This document shows positions 1 to 7,292 of a stretch of DNA of 30,530 bases, one piece after another. The DNA lies in the NCBI GenBank assembly GCA_002482865.1, contig DLGU01000101.1:5114-35643 (forward strand), written 5' to 3'. This DNA comes from Porphyrobacter sp. UBA7686 (GTDB lineage Bacteria > Pseudomonadota > Alphaproteobacteria > Sphingomonadales > Sphingomonadaceae). The notes below the pieces were generated by a model. It did no database searches. It had not been told where the DNA came from and saw nothing but the letters and a program-made list of their open reading frames with translations. Positions within the stretch are counted from its first letter, which is position 1. Each line of letters starts with the position of its first letter. The position numbers and the translations under genes were made by a program.

Positions 1-129
1 CGATACGCGGCTTGCGATGCCTTCTTCGCTGAGGCTGGCGCGCAGGCGTTCGATATCCTCAGCCAGCACGGCGCGGGCCGCATCACGCAACGCGCGGTGT
101 TCGATGAAGCTTTGCGGCAGGCGGGTCAT
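1..129 (-). CDS. Hypothetical protein, cut off by the window edge
   Basis: The first 43 codons of a gene reading leftwards out of the window are present, beginning MTRLPQSFIEHRALRD. The start codon overlaps the stop of the upstream holin-like gene as ATGA, which points to translational coupling in one operon. The visible part is helical and charged and shows no domain I recognise. Its place behind a DUF883-like and a DUF1469-like gene suggests an envelope or stress-related role, but that is inference from context only. The C-terminus is outside the window. Confidence 0.6.
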   Translation of the reverse strand, partial: MTRLPQSFIEHRALRDAARAVLAEDIERLRASLSEEGIASRVS

Positions 130-563
130 GCGTCCTCTCCCGCGTCGAACATTGCCGAGAGTGCCTTGCCGTCACCCGCAGCGCTCCATACCAGCAGCGC
201 AACGCCGATCAGCAGCACGCCCACCACAATGGCAATCGCGCCCCAGATCGTCACCAGCGGCGCCAGCGCAATCACCGCGCCCACAGCCAGCGCGATCAAG
301 GCGATGTGGAGCAACACCAAGGCCAGCACCAGCAGCACCAGTGCCCGGCCCGCCTTCTTTCCGGCGAGGCTGGCACGGGTCTTCTGGAAGGCGATCTCCG
401 CCTCGGCATAGGTGCGCGCGTCATCCACCAGCGCGGTGATATCGTCACGCAGCGAGGTAAAGCCGGTGCTGTCCTCGGTCGCCTCAGCGTCCTCGGGCGT
501 CACTGCCGGATCGGCGATTGTGCCATCCGGCGGCGGCGACTGGCCGGGCTCGGTGTCATACAT
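126..563 (-). CDS. Holin-X-like (DUF1469 / phage holin superfamily III) membrane protein
   Basis: This is a 145-residue protein. An acidic N-terminus (about residues 1-45) is followed by a short helical linker and two long hydrophobic segments (about residues 73-100 and 103-127), then a short polar tail. This layout is that of the DUF1469 / putative actinobacterial holin-X family. Despite the name, it is a common chromosomal membrane protein often found beside DUF883/YqjD-type proteins, as here. An AAAAGG ribosome site lies 7 nt before the ATG. The gene begins 21 bp after the DUF883-like gene and overlaps the next gene by 4 nt, so the three form an operon. There is no phage context on this side, so lysis is not its likely job; an inner-membrane stress or ribosome-anchoring role is more plausible. 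Confidence 0.75.
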   Translation of the reverse strand: MYDTEPGQSPPPDGTIADPAVTPEDAEATEDSTGFTSLRDDITALVDDARTYAEAEIAFQKTRASLAGKKAGRALVLLVLALVLLHIALIALAVGAVIALAPLVTIWGAIAIVVGVLLIGVALLVWSAAGDGKALSAMFDAGEDA

Positions 564-584
564 GAGCGTGCCTTTTCAGCAGGA

Positions 585-1202
585 TCAGCGCTTCTTCCCG
601 CCCAGCATCCGCGCGAGGAAAAAGCCGACGACCGCCGCGATCCCGACAGCCACGCCGGGGCTCTTGCGGACCATCGCGCGGGCATCCTCGCTCAGTTCAT
701 CGACACTCTTGGATTCGAGCTTTGCCGAGGTTTCCTGCAAGGTGCGCGAGGCTTTGCGGGCGTAATCGCCATATTGTTCGCCCAGCTTCTCGTCGATCTG
801 CGAAGCGGTGTCGCCCACGACCTTGCCGAGCGAGGCGATCGCATCGGTGGCGACCTGCTTGCCTTCAACCGCGAGTTCGCTGGCCTTGCCCTTGGCCTGT
901 TCGCCATAGACCTTGGCTTCGGCGACCAGATCGGTGCCCTTGCCCTTGGCCTGACCGCTGACACTGCTGAGACGGTTTTCCGCTTCGGTGCGCAGCGCTG
1001 CGGCGCCCGCCTTGGCTTCCTCGAGCGCGGCGTTGAAACGGCTTTTGGCTTCGATCACCGGAGCAGAAGCCGGGGCTGCATCTTCGCCCTTGGTCGTCGC
1101 TGCCAGCTTGACCGGTTCAGCCTTGTTCAGGCCTTCGGTCTTGGTGGTCGCGCCCTTGGTCGATTTTGCCGGGGTCTTCTTCGGGGGGGTAGTGTCAGCC
1201 AT
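585..1202 (-). CDS. DUF883/YqjD-like protein with C-terminal membrane anchor
   Basis: This is a 205-residue protein. It has a Lys/Thr/Ala-rich disordered N-terminus (about 1-45) and a long amphipathic helical middle rich in Ala, Lys and Glu (about 55-175). A single C-terminal transmembrane stretch (GVAVGIAAVVGFFLARML) ends in GGKKR. This matches the ElaB/YqjD/DUF883 pattern, a tail-anchored inner-membrane protein; E. coli YqjD and ElaB bind stationary-phase ribosomes. I place the start at the ATG at 1202, because AAGGAG lies 7 nt upstream. A longer in-frame extension to 1322 lacks such a site and has unlike composition. It is the first gene of the leftward operon and diverges from eno. The family assignment rests on architecture rather than catalytic motifs. 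Confidence 0.65.
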   Translation of the reverse strand: MADTTPPKKTPAKSTKGATTKTEGLNKAEPVKLAATTKGEDAAPASAPVIEAKSRFNAALEEAKAGAAALRTEAENRLSSVSGQAKGKGTDLVAEAKVYGEQAKGKASELAVEGKQVATDAIASLGKVVGDTASQIDEKLGEQYGDYARKASRTLQETSAKLESKSVDELSEDARAMVRKSPGVAVGIAAVVGFFLARMLGGKKR

Positions 1203-2690
<1,488 letters not shown>

Positions 2691-2704
2691 GCGGCTAACG
2701 TCTT

Positions 2705-2720
2705 GGACCCGCGAGGGTCA
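2705..2720. terminator. Possible short bidirectional hairpin between eno and ribH
   Basis: The convergent gap between the eno and ribH stops contains GACCC-GCGA-GGGTC, a perfect 5-bp stem with a tetraloop at 2706-2719. It lies where both transcripts must end and slightly overlaps the ribH stop. There is no T-run, so intrinsic termination is only a possibility. Confidence 0.3.
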
Positions 2721-3140
2721 ACGCCCGAAGCGATCTTGCAACGCAAGCAGCGCTAGCGCCGCCTTGGCCGCTTCGCCGCCCTTGTCCTTCTGGGCCGGGT
2801 CGGCTCGCACCAGCGCCTGCTCTTCGTTCTCGACCGTGAGGATGCCGTTGCCGATGGCGATGCCGTCCATCGTCAACGCCATAATCGCGCGCGCGCTTTC
2901 ACCCGCCACGATCTCGAAATGATAGGTCTCGCCGCGGATCACGACACCGATGGCGACAAAACCGTCATAGCGGTCAGCCTCGGCCGCCAGAGCAATGGCG
3001 CCGGGGATTTCGAGCGCGCCGGGGACGGTCAGAACCTCGACTGTGTGGCCCTTGGCTTCCAGAGCGGCGCGGGCGCCGGCGATGAGCATGTCATTGAGGT
3101 GGGCGTAGAAGCGCGCTTCGACGATCAGGATATCGGCCAT
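2718..3140 (-). CDS. ribH: 6,7-dimethyl-8-ribityllumazine synthase
   Basis: This 140-residue protein condenses 5-amino-6-ribitylaminouracil with dihydroxybutanone phosphate, the penultimate step of riboflavin synthesis. Family hallmarks are visible: [17 protein letters not shown] at the N-terminus, the substrate loop [42 protein letters not shown], and [17 protein letters not shown] with the following RA. The shortness and the Phe/Tyr substitutions near the N-terminus fit lumazine synthases seen in alphaproteobacteria. The start lies 5 bp after the ribB stop on the same strand, so both enzymes are made from one transcript. RibB supplies one of the two RibH substrates. Confidence 0.96.
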   Translation of the reverse strand: MADILIVEARFYAHLNDMLIAGARAALEAKGHTVEVLTVPGALEIPGAIALAAEADRYDGFVAIGVVIRGETYHFEIVAGESARAIMALTMDGIAIGNGILTVENEEQALVRADPAQKDKGGEAAKAALALLALQDRFGR

Positions 3141-3145
3141 GGCAA

Positions 3146-4393
3146 TTACTCCGGAATGGGGTGGAAGTCGGTGATGGTCAGGCCATAGCCTTCAAGCGCG
3201 ACCAGATCAGGGCGGCTGTTCGACAGCAGCACCATGTCGGTAACGCCGAGGTCGACAAGGATCTGAGAGCCGATGCCGATGCTGCGCAATTCCTCGTCGC
3301 GGCTCCACTCGCCCGTGCCGACCCGGCCGGTGAGGATCACAATCACGCCCGAACCATGCACACCAATCGCCTGCATGGCGCGTTGAAGTGTACGCTTGCG
3401 CGCACCCGGAGCGCCCAGCACATCGTCAAACACCGATATCGGATGGACGCGGGCGAGGGTGGGTTCGCCCGGGATGACGTGGCCCTTTTGCAGCACATAG
3501 GCCTCGCTGCCCGCCACGCGGTCACGATAGGTGATCATGCGCCATTGGCCGCCGTAATCGGAGGTGAAGGCGCGTTCGTTCAGCCGCTCGACCAAGTGGT
3601 CATTGCGCATCCGGTACGCGATCAGATCGCGGATCGTGCCGATCTTGAGGTCATGCTTGCGCGCGAACTTCACCAGATCGTCGAGCCGGGCCATCGTCCC
3701 GTCCTCGTTCATGATCTCGCAGATCACGCCCGAGGGGTTGAGACCCGCCAGACGCGAGATATCGACCGCAGCCTCGGTATGGCCTGCGCGCACCAACGTG
3801 CCGCCATCGCGCGCCATCAGCGGGAAGACGTGGCCGGGGGTGACGAGATCATCTGCGCCCTTGGCGGCGTCAATCGCGACCGAGATCGTGCGGGCGCGGT
3901 CTGCCGCCGAAATGCCGGTGGTGACGCCTTCCTTCGCCTCGATCGAGATGGTGAAGGCGGTCTGCATCGATTCCTTGTTGTTGCGGCTCATCGGCTGCAA
4001 TCCGAGCGTCTCCACGCGATCCTTGGTGAGCGCCAGACAGATCAGCCCGCGTCCGTACATCGCCATGAAGTTGATCGCCTGCGGGGTCGCCATCTGCGCA
4101 GGGATGATCAGATCGCCCTCGTTCTCACGGTCTTCATCGTCGACGAGGATATACATGCGCCCATTGCGCGCCTCGTCGATGATCTCCTCGATCGTGGCGA
4201 GCACCGGCCGGTCGGCATTGGCCTCCAGAAAGGCATCAAGCTTGGCGAGAGTCTCGGCGGTGGGGTTCCACGTGTCCTCGGTGCAATCGCGCAAAGTGTT
4301 GGCGTGGAGGCCAGCGGCGCGGGCGAGACCGGCGCGTGTCATCGTGTTGGATGTGACGAGATCGCGAACGCGTGTGATGGTCGATGTGTTCAT
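3146..4393 (-). CDS. ribB: HTH - DHBP synthase - degenerate GTP cyclohydrolase II fusion (RibB)
   Basis: This is a 415-residue protein with three parts. Residues about 3-58 form a Cro/XRE-like helix-turn-helix ([18 protein letters not shown]). Residues about 62-270 are 3,4-dihydroxy-2-butanone-4-phosphate synthase, with the acidic loop [34 protein letters not shown] and [11 protein letters not shown]. That domain makes the four-carbon unit of riboflavin from ribulose 5-phosphate. Residues about 275-415 resemble GTP cyclohydrolase II, but the zinc ligands of the C-x10-C-x-C motif are absent in the segment starting ARVHPIS. RibA activity is therefore unlikely, as in reported RibBX-type proteins. 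I chose the ATG at 4393; an upstream TTG at 4402 would overlap the -10. The HTH part is the unusual feature and suggests self-regulation. It is co-transcribed with ribH. Confidence 0.93.
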   Translation of the reverse strand: MNTSTITRVRDLVTSNTMTRAGLARAAGLHANTLRDCTEDTWNPTAETLAKLDAFLEANADRPVLATIEEIIDEARNGRMYILVDDEDRENEGDLIIPAQMATPQAINFMAMYGRGLICLALTKDRVETLGLQPMSRNNKESMQTAFTISIEAKEGVTTGISAADRARTISVAIDAAKGADDLVTPGHVFPLMARDGGTLVRAGHTEAAVDISRLAGLNPSGVICEIMNEDGTMARLDDLVKFARKHDLKIGTIRDLIAYRMRNDHLVERLNERAFTSDYGGQWRMITYRDRVAGSEAYVLQKGHVIPGEPTLARVHPISVFDDVLGAPGARKRTLQRAMQAIGVHGSGVIVILTGRVGTGEWSRDEELRSIGIGSQILVDLGVTDMVLLSNSRPDLVALEGYGLTITDFHPIPE

Positions 4394-4399
4394 GAGTCG

Positions 4400-4428
4400 C
4401 AAATATCACATCACGATGTGAAGGCAAG
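4400..4428 (-). promoter_or_regulatory. ribBH promoter with palindromic operator
   Basis: Reading the minus strand towards ribB, TTGCCT (-35-like) is followed by a 16-nt spacer and TATTTG (-10-like), and then the ATG. The spacer at 4406-4421 is exactly the palindrome TCACATC-GT-GATGTGA, two perfect 7-bp arms 2 bp apart. A dimeric HTH repressor bound there would block RNA polymerase. The fused HTH of RibB is the natural candidate ligand. The predicted transcription start is at or next to the ATG, so the mRNA would be leaderless. No FMN riboswitch leader was seen. Confidence 0.6.
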
Positions 4429-4508
4429 TGGGTTGGCATGTGTGACTATCGCCAGTTTCGACGTTTCTTCCGTCCCCATATCCTCGATCGGGAACAGGGG
4501 AGTCCCGC

Positions 4509-4857
4509 ATGGCCACCACAGTCTCGCACACCTTCGCGCCCGACGTATCGCCAATTGCGATCCGCAATTTCACCAGGAAGCGCTATCTTTCACCCTAGCG
4601 GATGGAGCGCGAACGCGCCCGATCTGTGGGCGACAAGCTGGCTGGTGGCCGAAGTCGCATGTGATGTGCGCGACGCTGCGCAATTCATCACCTTCGATGT
4701 CGGTGCGGAAAACATGATCATCGCTCGCGGCGCAGACGGGCAGCTGCAAGAGCAGAAGATCCAACGCGGTCACCGGGCTCTTTCGCCTGGCACGGGGAAC
4801 TCGATATCCCGATGACCGCGCCGAACCATTTACCCTGAGAGGGCGGGCGCGGTTGCG
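4509..4857 (+). pseudogene. Remnant of a Rieske-type aromatic ring-hydroxylating dioxygenase alpha subunit
   Basis: A frame from the ATG at 4509 begins MATTVSHTF and runs to RKRYLSP before a stop. A second frame picks up LWATSWLVAEVACDVRDAAQ and then FITFDVGAENMIIARGADG. A GHR from what should be the N-V-C-Q-H-R-G-H cluster follows, and a third frame gives AWHGELDIP. In order, this is the N-terminal layout of a Rieske oxygenase: YLSPEW..., W..SWLVA, the beta-strand before the cluster, the CxH half and the CxxHGW half. The cluster cysteines are missing and the catalytic domain is absent. Several small indels are needed to join the pieces, so it cannot be functional. The recognition is mine by pattern and not a database result. 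Confidence 0.55.
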
Positions 4858-5082
4858 CTATCAGGGTCTAAGTAGGCATTTGAGCACCAACTTTAACTTA
4901 GATTGGGTTTGGGCACGGGGCGCATTCGCTCACCGCTTTGCCGGGGCGCTCTGCCATATTTGTTCAAATTGCCTGTGATGAACCCGCTGGGGTGCGCATT
5001 CCGGCCCAGCAGATGAGTGTGTGAAGGCCTTGCGCCCATCTTGATGATTTGAACCGGCTTCTCGACAGGGCGGGAAATCATT
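4858..5082. other. Intergenic stretch with no supported gene
   Basis: Between the dioxygenase remnant and the lipoprotein remnant I see no reading frame with coding character. Nor do I see an RNA gene or a strong terminator. A 112-residue frame exists on the minus strand (4893-5231) but has low-complexity Arg/Pro-rich sequence and no ribosome site. Confidence 0.4.
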
Positions 5083-5401
5083 GTGAAGCCTTTTACTTTA
5101 GTAGCGCCTTGCTTGCTTGCTGGCTGGCGGCTGCGGCTCGAACGGCGAGCGATCGGACGATCAGGCCTCAGATAACCCGATGCCGCTGGTGTATAGCGCA
5201 CTGACTGTTGCGCTCTCTCCGATAGCCACACCGATTATGCCGGCGCGGTCTTCGTACAACTATAAGGCGAAGGAGGGTGCGCAATATTCTTACATTGCGG
5301 CGATTTCGGAAGATGCCATCCTTGATGCACACTACCTTAAACTGGACGCTCACGTTGCGGAGAGTGCGATCAGGAAGCTCGAGAAGAACTTAAGGTTCTA
5401 A
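5083..5401 (+). pseudogene. Small lipoprotein with frame broken at a CTTG tetranucleotide repeat
   Basis: A GTG at 5083 begins (M)KPFTLVAPC..., a signal-peptide-like start. The lipobox-like LLAGGCGSNGERSDD lies in another frame, running to 5401. Between them is a run of CTTG x3 then CTGG x2 (5108-5127). Removing one 4-nt unit joins the two frames into a continuous start, hydrophobic core, Cys lipobox and roughly 80-residue mature part. As given, only the non-canonical TTG at 5117 opens the downstream frame, without a full signal peptide. The mature sequence (for example GAQYSYIAAISEDAILDAHYL) matches no family I know. It is either a decayed gene or one switched by repeat slippage. Confidence 0.45.
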
Positions 5402-5459
5402 ATCGCTCCCAGCTTATTCCACTGCCTGGCAGGTAGCGCCAGCTTTGCCTCGCCAAGGA

Positions 5460-5494
5460 TTGCAAATTTCGTAACGATTTTAGATATATACGTT
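5460..5494 (+). promoter_or_regulatory. Candidate promoter of the HNH/NTase operon
   Basis: TTGCAA at 5460-5465 and GATATA at 5483-5488, 17 bp apart, resemble sigma-70 boxes in an AT-rich patch within an otherwise GC-rich chromosome. Transcription would start about 5 nt before the ATG at 5500. The first gene would then be leaderless or nearly so, consistent with the absence of a ribosome site before it. Confidence 0.4.
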
Positions 5495-5499
5495 CAGAA

Positions 5500-6213
5500 A
5501 TGGCGATTACACAGAAGACAATGAAAATCCTGTGGGCTGCGTCTGCCGGGCGTTGTTCCTTCAGCGGCTGTTTGGAGCGCTTGTGCTTCGCCGATTCTAG
5601 AGAGTTTGCGCCTTACACGATCGGCGAAATGGCTCACATCTGCGGGGAGAATCTCGGCTCGAATCGGCATGATCCAGAGCAGAGCCCAGAGGAGCGGGAT
5701 GGGTTCGCTAACCTGATTCTACTCTGTCCCAATCATCATACGTTAATCGATCGCAAGGAAAACGAGGTGACTTATAGCGCTGAGTTTCTGCGCCAAATGA
5801 AGTCGGATCATGAGGCGTTCGTGAGAGGGCGATTGGAGGCATGGGTACCGAAAGACAAGGGCGGAGCAGCTGCAACGATTGCGCCGCTCTTGGCTGAAAA
5901 TCATGAGATTTGGTTGAGGTATGGGCCGCTTTCAGATCTTGCCAGGAAGAACTCACATAGCGAGAGTGCACACGCTATCTGGGTGTCCGAGCGCCTCTCG
6001 ACCATTGTTCCGAATAATCGGCTGATTTGTGAAATTCTCGAAACATCTAAGGATATGTTTACCGCCGAGGATCACGCAGCGATTGCAGCCTTTCTCGTGC
6101 ATGCAAGAAGTTATGAACGCTGGGTCGAAAACGAGACTTCCTATGCTGTAGTAGCACCGTTCCCAAAGAGCTTTGACGATATGATTAAGGAGTATGCCAA
6201 TGCCAGCACATAA
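5500..6213 (+). CDS. HNH endonuclease, first gene of a three-gene cassette
   Basis: This is a 237-residue protein. Residues about 15-95 form an HNH (beta-beta-alpha metal) nuclease. It has a Cys pair C19-x4-C24 (RCSFSGC), H46 in EMAHI, N71 in FANLILLCPNHHTLID, and C76/H79 completing the zinc site, with H79/H80 in the metal centre. All the expected nuclease residues are present, so it is probably active on DNA or RNA. Residues about 105-237 are an extra region of unknown function, mainly helical, which could sense a trigger or bind a partner. Base composition is lower in GC than the chromosome around it. The stop overlaps the next gene by 14 nt, so the three genes are translated together. I infer a defence or toxin-like role; the exact system is not one I recognise. 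Confidence 0.8.
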   Translation: MAITQKTMKILWAASAGRCSFSGCLERLCFADSREFAPYTIGEMAHICGENLGSNRHDPEQSPEERDGFANLILLCPNHHTLIDRKENEVTYSAEFLRQMKSDHEAFVRGRLEAWVPKDKGGAAATIAPLLAENHEIWLRYGPLSDLARKNSHSESAHAIWVSERLSTIVPNNRLICEILETSKDMFTAEDHAAIAAFLVHARSYERWVENETSYAVVAPFPKSFDDMIKEYANAST

Positions 6214-6610
6214 TAGCGAATTTCCCTGGATGAGCTATTATGGAGGCTACAGCTTCTTTGAAGATCGCATGGCTCAACATGATGGTGTTGATTCTATAGA
6301 GTCGGTTGAAGACGGGCAATATACACTTACACGGTCTAACGGGCAAAATATCAATGTATTCATTTGCGAGTGCTATTGCTTCTGCGTTGCCGAGTACATG
6401 GAGACGGTCGCCAATATCGGCCGTCAGGATGCCATTATCATTAACGGCAACTGGTGCGACTACACCGACGAAGTGAAGAAGCATTGTCGAGATGACGGCG
6501 TAGGAGTGTTCACCATTCGCGGCTTTATGGCAGCGCTCAACAGGCCGGACTTTCAATATTATCTCGAACCTGACGAGAAGGAGCTTTTCAGGAACAAAGG
6601 TTGGCTATGA
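6200..6610 (+). CDS. Unknown protein, possibly nuclease-like fold, middle gene of the cassette
   Basis: This is a 136-residue protein from the ATG at 6200. I prefer it to the ATG at 6194 because AAGGAG ends 7 nt before it. The core alternates beta strands and helices: INVFICECYCF, then DAIIINGNW, then DYTDEVKKHCRDDGVGVFTIRGFMAAL. The D-x-IIING strand, a T-x-E-V-K-K helix and the GVGVFTIRGFM strand recall the C-terminal half of Mrr-like restriction endonuclease folds. A clear catalytic E-x-K is not visible, so this is only a suggestion. It has four Cys and no signal peptide or transmembrane segment. It overlaps the gene on each side and is very likely a dedicated partner of both. Codon usage is AT-shifted like its neighbours. 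Confidence 0.7.
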   Translation: MPAHNSEFPWMSYYGGYSFFEDRMAQHDGVDSIESVEDGQYTLTRSNGQNINVFICECYCFCVAEYMETVANIGRQDAIIINGNWCDYTDEVKKHCRDDGVGVFTIRGFMAALNRPDFQYYLEPDEKELFRNKGWL

Positions 6611-6948
6611 ATGATTTCTTCGAAGTCTACGAATTTGGGTCATTTTTCAATGGGGCTGACGAAGCTCGCGATATCGATCTTATTCTGATACATTCCTCGC
6701 TCTCGAAAAGCTCGTGCGAGTTCGCAATTTTGTGCAAAACACTTATGAAACGAGCGCTTCCTATGGCGCATATCACGATGATGTCTGCTCCTGAGCAAGA
6801 GGGTGTGCAATTCGTCGAAAGGGCGAAGGCCAAACCACTGGGTACCATTTACACGAATACAGTGGAAATCGACGTCGCAGGAACTTGCACTCTAATCGCA
6901 TCGCGGCATCCAGCCCAATTCGAAAGATTACTCGCGATGACGATTTAA
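6607..6948 (+). CDS. Minimal nucleotidyltransferase (MNT-like), last gene of the cassette
   Basis: This is a 113-residue protein. The nucleotidyltransferase signature is at the N-terminus: G11-S12 (YEFGSFFNG), then D22-I-D24 in ARDIDLILIH. This is the GS...DxD core of the polymerase-beta superfamily. The third carboxylate normally sits in the next strand, where PMAHITMM has His55, so activity may be altered or lost. The tail SAPEQEGVQFVERA resembles the helix after that strand in this superfamily. Small MNT proteins act as antitoxins that AMPylate a partner, or as defence enzymes. AAAGG lies 6 nt before the ATG at 6607, which overlaps the upstream stop as ATGA; a TTG at 6601 is less likely. 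Together with an HNH nuclease this looks like a toxin plus modifier pair with a third component. Confidence 0.7.
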   Translation: MNDFFEVYEFGSFFNGADEARDIDLILIHSSLSKSSCEFAILCKTLMKRALPMAHITMMSAPEQEGVQFVERAKAKPLGTIYTNTVEIDVAGTCTLIASRHPAQFERLLAMTI

Positions 6949-7096
6949 CTTTTACGCGGCGTCGACTTATCAAGGTGTCTACGCAGTGTATTTCGAAGAG
7001 CCCATGCAGGCTGCGGATTAGGCTAGGCACTCCCAACTAAAGACCCAACCGACGCGGTGGAGTCTAGCCTCGAACCTTGTAAGTGTCTGAGAAGGG
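6949..7096. other. Junction between the cassette and the integrated element
   Basis: This 148-bp stretch has no supported gene. At 7057-7077, GTGGAGTCTAGCCTCGAACCT loosely resembles the nearby repeat (GTGGA...CTAG..CTCGAACCT). It could be a worn remnant of an earlier integration at the same tRNA, but the likeness is weak. Confidence 0.35.
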
Positions 7097-7143
7097 ATGG
7101 TGGACGCACTAGGGCTCGAACCTAGGACCCGCTGATTAAGAGT
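7097..7143. repeat. attL, 47-bp direct repeat of the tRNA-Lys 3' part
   Basis: This copy is identical over 47 bp to 24312-24358. It holds the complement of the anticodon region, variable loop, T arm, acceptor 3' strand and CCA of tRNA-Lys. Identity stops at 7144 (T against C), so the left copy is only a tRNA fragment. The intact gene is at the other end, so recombination restored the tRNA at attR. Confidence 0.95.
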
Positions 7144-7239
7144 TAGTGGCAGACCCGAGGGTGAAGATGAAAAATAACACGTTTTCCTAGATAGATATGG
7201 AGCAAGATTTGTCGAGTCTTGGTGTTTTCTGTTGCGTTT

Positions 7240-7265
7240 TTGATTCCTATTGATTACTGCTTGAT
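7240..7265 (+). promoter_or_regulatory. Phased TTGAT repeats upstream of the integrase
   Basis: TTGAT occurs at 7240, 7250 and 7261, about one helical turn apart, within the 149-bp region between attL and the integrase gene. Such phased short repeats could be arm-type sites for the integrase N-terminal domain or an operator. The region also has to carry the int promoter; it is AT-rich from 7165 to 7260. Confidence 0.35.
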
Positions 7266-7292
7266 GCCTAGAACGGATCGAAGGCACTGGCC

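Noticed and set aside
3161..4717. 518-codon + strand frame
   Set aside because: It lies antisense to ribB over almost its full length; long antisense frames are usual in GC-rich genes.
4893..5231. 112-codon minus-strand frame between the two pseudogenes
   Set aside because: No ribosome site or domain was seen, the composition is Arg/Pro-rich, and it overlaps the lipoprotein remnant.
5500..6948. Treating the HNH/NTase cassette as cargo of the integrated element
   Set aside because: It lies outside the perfect att repeat, to the left of attL. It may belong to an older insertion, but the present element does not include it.
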